Below are positions 1 to 7,703 of a stretch of 8,502 nucleotides of DNA, in pieces. How positions within the stretch are numbered: position 1 is the first letter of the stretch; each line of letters begins with the position of its first letter. Both the position numbers and the translations under genes were made by a program. This DNA is from Spirochaetales bacterium (GTDB lineage Bacteria > Spirochaetota > Spirochaetia > B11-G9): assembly GCA_027077185.1 (NCBI GenBank), contig JALTGJ010000321.1, positions 1 through 8,502 of the forward strand, given 5' to 3'. Below the pieces are notes generated by a model, which did no database searches, had not been told where the DNA came from, and saw only the letters and a program-made list of their open reading frames with translations.

Positions 1-825
1 AACCAGTGAAATATCATCCGGTATACGTATATTACTTTTTTTTAATTGATTATAGACACCATAAGCTGACATATCATTGAAAGCAAAAATTGCTGAGTAA
101 TCTTTTTTGACCAATGCATCCACAGCAGCCTTTCCACTTTCTATTGTATAATTACCTTCATAAATTATAGCTGAATCATAAGTAATATTTGCTTCAGATA
201 ATGCCTTTTTATAGCCAGCTAAGCGATTTACTGTATCATTAAGAAAATTTGGTCCAGTAACACAAGCGATTCTTTCATGACCCAATTCAATTAAATGCTT
301 TGTAGCCAGATAACCACCTTTAACATGATCCGTTTTAACAATATTACAATTATGATCTTTTATAGTACGATCTATCATAACATAGGGTATTTTTAAATTA
401 TCCATAAAATTAAGACTTTCTGTAGCTTTCTCAAAATTACTATCTGCAGCCATAGCATATAGTATACCATCTACACCTTTATCTGCTAAGACCCTGATAT
501 ATTCCATATCTCTTTGGTGCAAGTCATTGGTATTACATAAAATTAAGTTCCAACCATTCTTTCTACATTTATCTTCCACACCTTTAGCCAAATTAGAGAA
601 AAAAACATTACGAATATCGGATATTACCAGACCAATTGTTTTGGTCTCTTTCTTTACCAACCCCACGGCAATCTGATTAGGCCGATAGCCTAATTCTTTA
701 ACTGCTTTATTAATGATATTTTTTGTTTCTTCCGGGAATCTTTCCCCTTTCCCATTTAAAATTTGAGAAATTGTTGTTGTCGAAAATCCGGTATATTTAA
801 CAATATCTTTGATAGTAACTCGCAA
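1..825 (-). CDS. LacI/GalR-family transcriptional regulator, C-terminus cut by the window edge
   Basis: This is a DNA-binding repressor that probably senses the imported substrate or a breakdown product and controls this operon. The frame is open from a TTG codon at 825-823 to base 1 (275 codons; the family is usually about 330-345 aa, so roughly 60 residues are missing). The start fits the family's usual N-terminus (MRVTIKDI), has AGGGG seven bases upstream, and an in-frame TAA lies just before it; the nearby ATG is out of frame. The helix-turn-helix covers about residues 4-24 (TGFSTTTISQILNG), followed by the hinge YRPNQIAVGL (48-56), which keeps the Leu but has Val where many members have Arg. 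The periplasmic-binding-protein-like sensor domain starts near residue 63 (TIGLVISD) and keeps RLAGY (201-205) and NDMSAYG (250-256), whose Arg and Asp commonly contact ligand. It is the last visible gene of the operon, 43 bp after the second amidohydrolase. The effector cannot be assigned. Confidence 0.93.
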   Translation of the reverse strand, partial: MRVTIKDIVKYTGFSTTTISQILNGKGERFPEETKNIINKAVKELGYRPNQIAVGLVKKETKTIGLVISDIRNVFFSNLAKGVEDKCRKNGWNLILCNTNDLHQRDMEYIRVLADKGVDGILYAMAADSNFEKATESLNFMDNLKIPYVMIDRTIKDHNCNIVKTDHVKGGYLATKHLIELGHERIACVTGPNFLNDTVNRLAGYKKALSEANITYDSAIIYEGNYTIESGKAAVDALVKKDYSAIFAFNDMSAYGVYNQLKKSNIRIPDDISLV

Positions 826-832
826 GACAATT

Positions 833-837
833 CCCCT
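833..837 (-). promoter_or_regulatory. Ribosome binding site fixing the TTG start of the LacI-type regulator
   Basis: On the minus strand AGGGG stands seven bases before the TTG at 825-823. No in-frame ATG or GTG lies between this TTG and the upstream in-frame TAA, so this site supports the TTG as start. A TTG start usually lowers translation, which would suit a repressor at the end of an operon. Confidence 0.65.
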
Positions 838-868
838 GTATCCATTATTTTTATCTTAAATATACAGG

Positions 869-2020
869 TTAACTATTACTGTATAAATCCATCATAACAT
901 CAATTGCTGTAAAATATTTATTAATTTCTACATATTCATTTGGTTGATGTGCCATATCCGGACAGCCAGGTCCAAATAATATAACTGACATTGAAGGGTG
1001 TGATTTCATAAAGACAGATGCATCTGTAAAATAATTTATGCCTAAAACTTCAGGAGACAAACCCTGCTTTTTTATTATCCCTTCCAATAAAACAACCCAT
1101 TCATTACCCTGAGCAGTATTAATTGATGGTCTTTCATTTAATACTTCGAGGCTTACATTAAGTCTATTCTTTGTTTGTAATTCATATTCTTTACATAATA
1201 TAATCAACTGACTAAGAGCTTTATCAATACCAAGATCAGGGGTAAGCCGAATATCCATTATAATATCACAGGTATCGGGAATCATATTATGAGCAATGCC
1301 CCCGTTTATAGAAGTAATTTCCGCTGTGGAATGCTTTAATAGAGGATGAGAAAATTCATAAACATACTTACTAAATTCCGTACAAATTGCGACCCCATAA
1401 TGAACCGCATTAATACCTTGGTCAGGATAGGCCCCATGGCTTGTTTTACCTTTAACTTTCAATTTAACCCATAAACATCCTTTTTGAGCAATACCTATTT
1501 GACAATCAGTAGGTTCTCCAATTAACATTGATAAAGGAGTTCCCAATTGATCCTCTTCCAGAACTTTCAGAGCTCCCAGGCCTCCTTTCTCTTCATCACA
1601 TGTTCCAATAAATCTAATATTTATTGAGGGAACTTTACCGAATGATTTCATTTTACAAAGTGTATAAACCATAGCCGCCAGGCCACTTTTCATATCACTT
1701 GCCCCTCTTCCGTAAATCTTATTATTCATAATAACAGTTTTGGATGGATCTGTATTCCACTCATCCAAATTTCCATAGGGAACTGTATCAAGATGACCAT
1801 TCCAGACAACCATATTGTCTTTATTTTTACCTGCAATATTCACTATAATATTACTTCTTTTACTATCGACAAACTGCAGCCTGGAATCTATACCATATTT
1901 TTTAAAATACTTTTTCAAATATTCAGCTAAGACAGATTCATCAGAAAGACCATTTACAGTAGGAACACTTAAAATATCCTGAAGTAATCCAAGAGCCTCT
2001 TTTTTTTCTCTTTCGGTCAT
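869..2020 (-). CDS. M20-family metallo-amidohydrolase (ArgE/DapE-like deacylase), 383 aa
   Basis: This is a predicted cytoplasmic metal-dependent hydrolase that cleaves an amide bond (N-acyl amino acid, dipeptide or similar). The M20 active-site residues are all present: NGHLDT with ligand His76 and Asp78, bridging Asp109 in GASDMKSG, general base Glu143 and ligand Glu144 in CDEEKGG, ligand Glu169 in GEPT, and ligand His358 in AHQPNEY. The inserted dimerisation domain begins near 180 and carries GKTSHG with His195, which in DapE-type enzymes reaches into the partner's active site. Length is normal for ArgE/DapE (about 375-400 aa). The start has GGAAGG close upstream and lies 16 bp after the amidotransferase-like gene. 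It resembles succinyl-diaminopimelate desuccinylase and acetylornithine deacetylase in sequence, but no lysine or arginine biosynthesis gene is nearby. A catabolic role on the imported substrate is more likely (inference); exact specificity is unknown. Confidence 0.93.
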   Translation of the reverse strand: MTEREKKEALGLLQDILSVPTVNGLSDESVLAEYLKKYFKKYGIDSRLQFVDSKRSNIIVNIAGKNKDNMVVWNGHLDTVPYGNLDEWNTDPSKTVIMNNKIYGRGASDMKSGLAAMVYTLCKMKSFGKVPSINIRFIGTCDEEKGGLGALKVLEEDQLGTPLSMLIGEPTDCQIGIAQKGCLWVKLKVKGKTSHGAYPDQGINAVHYGVAICTEFSKYVYEFSHPLLKHSTAEITSINGGIAHNMIPDTCDIIMDIRLTPDLGIDKALSQLIILCKEYELQTKNRLNVSLEVLNERPSINTAQGNEWVVLLEGIIKKQGLSPEVLGINYFTDASVFMKSHPSMSVILFGPGCPDMAHQPNEYVEINKYFTAIDVMMDLYSNS

Positions 2021-2036
2021 TAGCCTTCCTTTCCAT

Positions 2037-2783
2037 TCATTTTGATACGACCCATTCCATTATGCCTTGCCACATTTTATTATAATATTTCCATTCTACA
2101 AATTCAGGAGGAGCCCAGTGAGGTGCACAATCAGATGTAAAAACTGCACTCCGCCCCTTTCCAAAAGATCCAAATGCAATTAGAGGGTCTCCTTCAATCA
2201 ACACAGGGACAGTGGTATCTTCCTTTGGAATCGTTTTATTATACCCTAATAAATCGGGCCATTCCCCTGGAATACCTTCCAAAGCTTCATGCTGGCTTTT
2301 AATCTGCGGGGTAACACCTTCACAGTGTTCCATTCTGTCATCTACACTCAACACTTCAACCGGTAACACATCCTGAACTGCGGTATCCTGCCATTTCCCT
2401 TTTGCATCTACTCCAGAAAAAGTCAAATAGCCACCAACCATTATAAGTGCACCACCATCCAAAACATAGTCACGAATTAAATTACATCTGTTTGGTTTCT
2501 TAATGCTATTTTGGAATGATTCAACAGGGAGTAAAAGTGTATTGGCACCAATATCTGAAAGAATAACACAATCGTATTTTTTTAATTCTTCCATTGTATA
2601 TGGAAAATCTTTCCCCGCTAAATGGTTAGGCATAAACTCAACTTCATAACCTCCATCCTCAAGTGCTGCTTTTAACCATTTTTCTCCTGTTTCATAAACC
2701 GAAGTATAGAAACTATCGACCCCTTTAACATGTGTTGTATAACTCATCCATGATTCGCCAGCCAGTAAAATTTTTTTATTCAT
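2037..2783 (-). CDS. Putative glutamine-amidotransferase-like protein (PF07090-type, ThuA/STM3548-like fold), function unknown
   Basis: This is a soluble 248-aa protein that resembles the GATase1-like family PF07090, recognised by its N-terminal block (GESWMSYTTH, residues 9-18), the central VILSDIGANTLLL (73-85), GGALIMVGGYLTFSGVD (110-126) followed by DVLPV, and the C-terminal TSDCAPHWAPPEF (216-228) with several aromatics after it. Members adopt a class I amidotransferase-like fold. The usual nucleophile elbow with a cysteine (G-x-C-x-G) is not visible: the likely equivalent reads MVGGYLTF, so glutaminase activity is doubtful. Cysteines occur at 72, 100, 154 and 219; only Cys219 sits in a conserved-looking motif. 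The ATG has a good GAGGAG site eight bases upstream. It lies between two M20 amidohydrolases (28 bp and 16 bp gaps), so it probably acts on the same substrate or its product, or binds a ligand. The family call is from remembered motifs; no reaction can be assigned. Confidence 0.82.
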   Translation of the reverse strand: MNKKILLAGESWMSYTTHVKGVDSFYTSVYETGEKWLKAALEDGGYEVEFMPNHLAGKDFPYTMEELKKYDCVILSDIGANTLLLPVESFQNSIKKPNRCNLIRDYVLDGGALIMVGGYLTFSGVDAKGKWQDTAVQDVLPVEVLSVDDRMEHCEGVTPQIKSQHEALEGIPGEWPDLLGYNKTIPKEDTTVPVLIEGDPLIAFGSFGKGRSAVFTSDCAPHWAPPEFVEWKYYNKMWQGIMEWVVSK

Positions 2784-2811
2784 TTTAGTTTCTCCTCTTT
2801 TTTATAACTGA

Positions 2812-4080
2812 TTACTCTTTACACCATTGTAGAATTAAATGAGCATAAACAAGTATTGATTCCAAATAACTATCTATTGATAAATACTCATCAATAGAAT
2901 GGCACTGTTCCAGCCTGCCAGGTCCATATTGTATCGTGGGGCAATCTGCAATATTCTTCCAAATTCTTGAATCACACCCTGCTGGAGAGCCTGAAATTTT
3001 AATATCTTTTCCTACTGCACTACTATAAGCATATGTAAATGCTTCTATGAACTGATGATCAGTATTCATTTCAAAAGACCCCCCAGCCTGATACATTGTA
3101 ATCTTTGGTAAATGATCTTTGAGCCAAACATCATCAAAGCACTTTTTATAAAGTGTTTCAGTAAATGATTTTTCAACGTCTTTTTCGTTCATCAAATGGG
3201 GCAGATAATGGATACAGACTTCAAAGGTACAATTACCTGCAACAGTTGAAGCACCATTTCCGCCAATAATAGTACCAACATTAAGACTTGGAGAGGGCAG
3301 TAGTGGATGTGTATAATTTTTAGCCCATTTATGTTCCAATTCTGCCAACGATTCAATAAGCTTTATTGCTTTATCTATTGCACTTACACCCAGCCATTTA
3401 CTACCAGAATGATTTGACTTCCCTTCAATTTCAACCTTATAAAAAACAAAACCCATATGTGCAGCAATTAATTCATCATCTGTTGGTTCACAAACAACAA
3501 CACCATCAGCTGTCTGTCCACTCATAGCCGCTTGAATAGAACCATTACCGCCGCCTTCCTCATCAACAACTGATACAATCTTAACATCACCAGGAAGATC
3601 AATATCTGCATCCTGCAGAAGTTTTACCGCCATAACCGCAGCCATCAGTCCGCCTTTCATGTCACAAACACCAAGACCATACATTTTTCTTTCAATTATA
3701 GTCGGCTTATGAGGTGGTGTATTCCACAAAGAAGCATCCCCAAAAGGCATTGTATCCATATGCCCATTAAAGATAAGGCTGTGTCCACCATTTCCTATAA
3801 ATGTTGCATACACGTTATAACGGTTATCATACTGATGCCCTGGATTCCCCTCATTATACTGATCCATACTTTTTAAAATTACAGACTCTTTCATTGGATC
3901 TGATATAATTTTATCTGCTCCCATATCTTTTAAAAGTGATTTCAGATATTCCTGGCCTTTTTTTTCAAGTCCCCCATCAATTCCAAAACCTAGATCCTGG
4001 GTATCAATAGCAACAAGCTCAGCCAAATGTTGAATATACTTGTCTTTATTATTATCTAATATCTCTCTTAGCCTACCCAT
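2812..4080 (-). CDS. M20-family metallo-amidohydrolase (ArgE/DapE-family deacylase), 422 aa
   Basis: This is a predicted cytoplasmic two-metal amidohydrolase. The catalytic set is complete: NGHMDT with His107 and Asp109, bridging Asp140 in GVCDMKGG, general base Glu174 and ligand Glu175 in DEEGGGNG, Glu198 in CEPT, and His394 in QCHSIDEY. His224 in GKSNHSG sits in the dimerisation domain. The N-terminal IDTQDLGFGIDGGLEKKGQ and the larger size distinguish it from the 383-aa M20 protein of this operon; the two are clearly different subfamilies, not a recent duplicate. The ATG at 4080 overlaps the end of the permease gene by 13 bp. Its own ribosome site is weak (AAGG twelve bases upstream), so translation is probably coupled to the permease. 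This links the enzyme tightly to uptake: it likely acts on the imported compound. The reaction (deacylation, peptide or carbamoyl cleavage) cannot be told from sequence. Confidence 0.93.
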   Translation of the reverse strand: MGRLREILDNNKDKYIQHLAELVAIDTQDLGFGIDGGLEKKGQEYLKSLLKDMGADKIISDPMKESVILKSMDQYNEGNPGHQYDNRYNVYATFIGNGGHSLIFNGHMDTMPFGDASLWNTPPHKPTIIERKMYGLGVCDMKGGLMAAVMAVKLLQDADIDLPGDVKIVSVVDEEGGGNGSIQAAMSGQTADGVVVCEPTDDELIAAHMGFVFYKVEIEGKSNHSGSKWLGVSAIDKAIKLIESLAELEHKWAKNYTHPLLPSPSLNVGTIIGGNGASTVAGNCTFEVCIHYLPHLMNEKDVEKSFTETLYKKCFDDVWLKDHLPKITMYQAGGSFEMNTDHQFIEAFTYAYSSAVGKDIKISGSPAGCDSRIWKNIADCPTIQYGPGRLEQCHSIDEYLSIDSYLESILVYAHLILQWCKE

Positions 4081-5030
4081 TTAAATATTCTGCCTTTTTC
4101 TCTGCTTAATAATGAACTCTTACTATTATTTTCTTTTGCAATTTGAAGTGCCATAGAAATTGATAGAACAGTAACAGTTACTATATAAGGCATCATCAAT
4201 ACAAATTGTGAGGGGACACCATAAGCCTGCAATCTGGATCCTATAGAGTCAGTAAAACCAAAGACCAAACAACCGATTGCGGTTAATACAGGATGAGCAC
4301 CACCAAAAAACATAGCCGCCACCCCCATAAACCCACGCCCGTTTGTCATATTTTCTGTAAACATCCTGCTGTATCCAAGAGAAAGATGAGCACCTGCAAG
4401 CCCACCAATCAAACCGGAAATTGCGAGAGCCTGATATTGCATTTTACCTACATTGATCCCTGCTGTTTTTGCAGCCATGGGGAATTTCCCAACTGCACGT
4501 AGACGTAATCCCCAAACAGTTTTAAAAAGAAAGAATGTCATAAAAACAATAAGAATTACTACAAATATTTCAGTCACAGACCAATCGTTAAAAAGATCTT
4601 TAATTATTGGAATATTTTCAATAAAAGAAATATGGATTTTAGGTATACCAACAATTCCAGGCTCAGAAAAAGATCCTGTTTTCCCAAGTATTGTATTAAG
4701 CAGATACTTTGTAATTGCCAAAGCAAACATATTGATTCCAATACCAATAGCTGTTATTTCTGCTCCATACTTTAAATGACCTACAGCTATAATCATAGCC
4801 ATTAATAACCCTGCAAGCATAGCAACTATAACTGCCAAAATCCAGCTTCCAGTCATATAACTTACTGTAACTGCTGTAAATGCTCCAACAAGCATGATCC
4901 CCTCAGTCCCAATATTTAAAATATTAGCCTGTTGAGTAATCGATGCACAAAGGGAAGCGTATATTACTGGTGTTGCAGACCGAATGGTTGCATAAAAAAG
5001 AGTTATACTAAATATACTATATATTTCCAT
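4068..5030 (-). CDS. ABC transporter permease, BPD_transp_2 family (NupQ-like), 320 aa
   Basis: This is one of the two membrane subunits of the BMP-type importer. The protein is strongly hydrophobic, with about eight or more membrane segments by eye. It carries the family block NILNIGTEGIMLVGA (36-50), the cytoplasmic loop LRAVGKFPMAAKTAGIN (177-193) that should contact the ATPase, and GRGFMGVAAMFFGGAHPV (231-248). Size and motifs match B. subtilis NupQ (about 319 aa) and the second permease of other nucleoside-type BMP transporters. The start at 5030 lies inside the end of the preceding permease gene (14-bp overlap) and has a strong GGGAGGG four bases upstream. The 3' end overlaps the 422-aa amidohydrolase gene. 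The family is known mainly for purine nucleosides, but substrate is not fixed by the permease sequence. Confidence 0.93.
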   Translation of the reverse strand: MEIYSIFSITLFYATIRSATPVIYASLCASITQQANILNIGTEGIMLVGAFTAVTVSYMTGSWILAVIVAMLAGLLMAMIIAVGHLKYGAEITAIGIGINMFALAITKYLLNTILGKTGSFSEPGIVGIPKIHISFIENIPIIKDLFNDWSVTEIFVVILIVFMTFFLFKTVWGLRLRAVGKFPMAAKTAGINVGKMQYQALAISGLIGGLAGAHLSLGYSRMFTENMTNGRGFMGVAAMFFGGAHPVLTAIGCLVFGFTDSIGSRLQAYGVPSQFVLMMPYIVTVTVLSISMALQIAKENNSKSSLLSREKGRIFKWVG

Positions 5031-6093
5031 CTAACCCTCCCTCATTCATTTCTGATTTCAAAAAGAGTTTACTATGCTTTTTCTTCTTGTTAAATTGGAA
5101 AAGACCATCCATTGTAGCAACGATAATAAAGATAGCTGTTATTGTATCGACAATAGATTTTGGTACATCTGTAATTTGCTGTAAGCCTAAAGCACCGGAT
5201 TTCAATGCCCCAAGGAAAAATGCCATGAATGGTGCTAAAACAACATTATTCTTGACAATCAGGGACACCAGCATACCATTAAATCCTACTCCCGCAGCAA
5301 AATTATCCAGAAAATATCCATGAACACCAAGCACTTCTATTGTTCCGGCAACTCCACCCAAAGCCCCACTAAGCATCATTGCTTTTATAAATATTATTTT
5401 TGGATTAATTCCGACAAATTCTGCATGAACCGGATTTGTACCAACAGCACGAATTTTATATCCAAAAGTAGTTTTTTGCAGCATCCATACTATTCCAACA
5501 GTTACTAAAATTGCTATTATAACTCCAACATTTGCACTACTTGGTCGCATAAACTGAAACAGTCTAACCTGATCCGCAACATGAAGAGATTGTGAATTTG
5601 CAACACCTGCACTCATAGGTCCACTCACCAAATATGAAGTAATAAAATATGCCACATAATTTAAAAGTATTGTACTACAGACTTCACTGACCCTATAGTA
5701 TGCTTTTAAAATGCCTGGAATCAAAGCCCAAAGGGATGCAACAATAACCGCACCCACAAAACAAGATAACAGATGTATAGGCATTGGTAAAAAAGTCCAG
5801 TGGATACCAATATAAGCGGCAGTAATTCCTCCCAAAAATATCTCACCTTCTACTCCTACATTAAAAGCTCCGGCTTTAGCTCCTACAGCAAAAGCCAAAG
5901 AAGTTAATAGAAGTGGAGTAAAATTAGCTATAGTTTTTCCCAAATTCAGTTTACCTATAAATGCACCCTTTAGGAGAGCAATAAATGAAGTACCGGGATT
6001 TTCTCCAATGAGAAGAATAAAAATAGCTCCTATACCAAAAGATAACAGCATAATTAATAAGAATCTTCTGGATCCTTTTAAAAATTTATTCAT
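5017..6093 (-). CDS. ABC transporter permease, BPD_transp_2 family (NupP-like), 358 aa
   Basis: This is the first membrane subunit of the importer, expected to pair with the 320-aa permease in a heterodimeric channel. It begins with a positively charged stretch and a hydrophobic helix (11-30). The family block AGAFNVGVEGEIFLGG lies at 74-89, and the ATPase-contacting loop IRAVGTNPVHAEFVGIN at 214-230 is followed by GVGFNGMLVSLIV (268-280). The C-terminal tail from about 335 is polar and lysine-rich, probably cytoplasmic. Length is close to B. subtilis NupP (about 348 aa). The ATG overlaps the ATPase stop by 8 bp and has a full AGGAGG nine bases upstream (6103-6108), so it can be translated strongly as well as by coupling. 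Confidence is high for the family and moderate for a nucleoside-like substrate. Confidence 0.93.
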   Translation of the reverse strand: MNKFLKGSRRFLLIMLLSFGIGAIFILLIGENPGTSFIALLKGAFIGKLNLGKTIANFTPLLLTSLAFAVGAKAGAFNVGVEGEIFLGGITAAYIGIHWTFLPMPIHLLSCFVGAVIVASLWALIPGILKAYYRVSEVCSTILLNYVAYFITSYLVSGPMSAGVANSQSLHVADQVRLFQFMRPSSANVGVIIAILVTVGIVWMLQKTTFGYKIRAVGTNPVHAEFVGINPKIIFIKAMMLSGALGGVAGTIEVLGVHGYFLDNFAAGVGFNGMLVSLIVKNNVVLAPFMAFFLGALKSGALGLQQITDVPKSIVDTITAIFIIVATMDGLFQFNKKKKHSKLFLKSEMNEGGLDGNI

Positions 6094-7621
6094 TTTTTTT
6101 AACCTCCTGTTTGTCTTCTCCTCCCATCATTAAGATTCCAAGATTACTTTCATTGGCTTCTCCAGTTCCCAGCTCTCCAGTTATATTTCCTTCAAACATA
6201 ACTATAATTCTATCAGAGAGTGATAATATTTCTTCCAAATCTGCAGACACTAATAAAACACCTCTCCCCTCTGCTTTGACATCCTCAAGTATGTTGCGAA
6301 TGGATTCAATTGCACCTATGTCCACACCTCTGGTGGGTTGTGATGCAATGAGCAACTTCCCTCCTATAGAAACCTCGCGGGCAACAACAATTTTCTGAGC
6401 ATTCCCTCCGGATAGAGATTCTGCTTCCATCTTTGGATCTCTTGGACGAATATCAAATTTCTCTGCCAATTCTGCTGCATAGGCAAGGGAAGCATTTTCA
6501 TCAATTATTGTATGTTTGGAAAATGGTTCCTGATTCAACTCTACAGAAATAATATTTTCCATAACAGATAAACTACGATTTAAACCTCTTATATTTCTAT
6601 CTTCAGGAATATGAGTTAATCCTGCATTTCTTATTTTTTTTGGACTCAAATTAGTAACATCTACATTATCCAAAATTACTGATCCTTTTTCGACTTTCCG
6701 AAGCCCGGATATCGCTTCAATAAGCTCACTCTGCCCATTACCATCTATCCCTGCAATTCCAAGGATTTCACCTTCTCTAACTCCAAAAGAAATACCTCTA
6801 ATTTTAGAAATCTCCTTTTCACCTGATGTCCATAAATTATCTACTTTTAATATAAATTCCCCTAAATTTGCCTTTGTTCTTTTTATATTCATAAGAACTT
6901 CTCTACCAATCATCATTTTAGCCAGTTCTCCAGGAGATGTATCTGTTTTATCAACAGTACCAATATACTGACCTTGTCGCATAACACTTATCCGATCAGA
7001 GATTTCCATAACTTCATTAAGCTTATGAGAAATAAATACAATCGATTTGTTGTCATTTTTTACATTCTCTAATATTTCAAATAAGCGTGAGGTCTCCTGA
7101 GGTGTCAAAACAGCGGTTGGTTCATCCAGAATAATTATATCTGCACCTCTCATAAGTATTTTTATAATCTCAACCCTTTGCGCTTCGCCAACTGATATTT
7201 GGTTAATTCTTTTTCCAAGCTGAATATCCAAACCATACTGGTCAATGAAATAACTGGCATTATCCTTTGCCTTGTTAAAATCAATAACTAATCCTTTTTT
7301 AGGTTCAAAACCCAAAATAATATTTTCCAACACAGTTAATTCATTTACAAGCATAAATTCCTGATGAACCATACCAATACCAAGCTCAATTGCCTTTTTA
7401 GGTGTTATATATTTCAAAGTTTTGTCTTTGATAATAATTTTACCCTCATCAAATCCATACATACCATACAATAATTTCATCATTGTTGATTTGCCAGCAC
7501 CATTTTCACCAACCAGTGCATGGATCTCTCCTCTTTTCAGATTAAAAATACCATTCTTAACAGCTTGAACCGAACCGAAAATTTTTATTATATTTTCCAT
7601 TTCAACTACATAATCACCCAT
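6086..7621 (-). CDS. ABC transporter ATP-binding protein with two nucleotide-binding domains (NupO-like), 511 aa
   Basis: This cytoplasmic ATPase powers the importer and is a tandem of two ABC domains, as in sugar and nucleoside transporters of the CUT2/BMP type. Domain 1 has Walker A GENGAGKST (38-46), Q-loop HQEF (Gln87), signature SVGEAQ (143-148), Walker B ILDEPTA (164-170) and H-loop His199. Domain 2 is degenerate at its own ATP site: the Walker A lysine is replaced by Gln297 (GIDGNGQSEL), Walker B reads ASQPT with Gln428 for the catalytic Glu, and the H-loop His is Ala460, while the signature LSGGNAQK (403-410) is intact. This asymmetry is usual for NupO-like proteins, so one composite site probably hydrolyses ATP. 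Length matches the family (about 510 aa). The ATG at 7621 has GAGGG eight bases upstream; an in-frame Met at residue 8 is a less likely start. It is first after the 112-bp gap following the binding-protein gene. Confidence 0.95.
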   Translation of the reverse strand: MGDYVVEMENIIKIFGSVQAVKNGIFNLKRGEIHALVGENGAGKSTMMKLLYGMYGFDEGKIIIKDKTLKYITPKKAIELGIGMVHQEFMLVNELTVLENIILGFEPKKGLVIDFNKAKDNASYFIDQYGLDIQLGKRINQISVGEAQRVEIIKILMRGADIIILDEPTAVLTPQETSRLFEILENVKNDNKSIVFISHKLNEVMEISDRISVMRQGQYIGTVDKTDTSPGELAKMMIGREVLMNIKRTKANLGEFILKVDNLWTSGEKEISKIRGISFGVREGEILGIAGIDGNGQSELIEAISGLRKVEKGSVILDNVDVTNLSPKKIRNAGLTHIPEDRNIRGLNRSLSVMENIISVELNQEPFSKHTIIDENASLAYAAELAEKFDIRPRDPKMEAESLSGGNAQKIVVAREVSIGGKLLIASQPTRGVDIGAIESIRNILEDVKAEGRGVLLVSADLEEILSLSDRIIVMFEGNITGELGTGEANESNLGILMMGGEDKQEVKKNE

Positions 7622-7658
7622 AGAACAAACCCTCTTATATGATACAGGAATCTATATT

Positions 7659-7674
7659 ATTAATAACTATTAAT
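7659..7674. repeat. AT-rich perfect inverted repeat between the binding-protein and ATPase genes
   Basis: ATTAATA and TATTAAT form 7-bp perfect arms around a 2-bp centre (AC). The element sits between the hairpin at 7680-7703 and the ATPase ribosome site. It could be an operator for a dimeric regulator or a chance palindrome in AT-rich DNA. It lacks the central CG typical of LacI/GalR operators, so binding by the operon's own repressor is not supported. Confidence 0.3.
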
Positions 7675-7679
7675 GAAAC

Positions 7680-7703
7680 AGGGGATAAGAATACTTATCC
7701 CCT
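7680..7703 (-). terminator. Intra-operon hairpin after the substrate-binding gene (leaky terminator or mRNA-stabilising stem)
   Basis: A perfect 10-bp stem (minus strand AGGGGATAAG with CTTATCCCCT) closes a 4-nt loop. It lies 30 bp after the stop of the binding-protein gene and 58 bp before the ATPase start. In the direction of transcription it is followed by TGTTTCATT, which is U-rich but not a clean U-run, so full termination is unlikely. Such stems after binding-protein genes often give more binding protein than membrane subunits, by partial termination or by protecting the upstream mRNA from 3' decay. On the opposite strand the stem is followed by a more T-rich tail, but no plus-strand gene needs it. 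Confidence 0.6.

Noticed and set aside
835..868. Inverted repeat CCTGTAT...ATACAGG in the gap before the LacI-type gene, with another ATACAGG copy at 7642-7648, considered as an operator.
   Set aside because: The arms are 20 bp apart, unlike LacI-family operators, and the same 7-mer also occurs inside coding regions (near 4285 and 8247), so it is at about background frequency.
869..2020. Calling this gene dapE or argE (lysine or arginine biosynthesis).
   Set aside because: The motifs are shared by many M20 deacylases, and the operon context is transport and catabolism, not amino acid biosynthesis.
4293..5508. Plus-strand open frames at 4293-4502, 4453-4779, 5087-5323, 5320-5508.
   Set aside because: They lie antisense within well-supported permease genes, overlap one another or abut, and resemble no known protein; they are shadows of the real frames.
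6111..6398. Plus-strand open frame of 95 codons opposite the ATPase gene.
   Set aside because: It is antisense to the conserved signature and Walker B region of domain 2, and its serine- and proline-rich composition is typical of a shadow frame.
6699..6760. Degenerate Walker A and Walker B in the second ATPase domain considered as a sign of a broken gene.
   Set aside because: The frame is intact, the signature is kept, and loss of the second site is usual in NupO-like and related double-domain ATPases.
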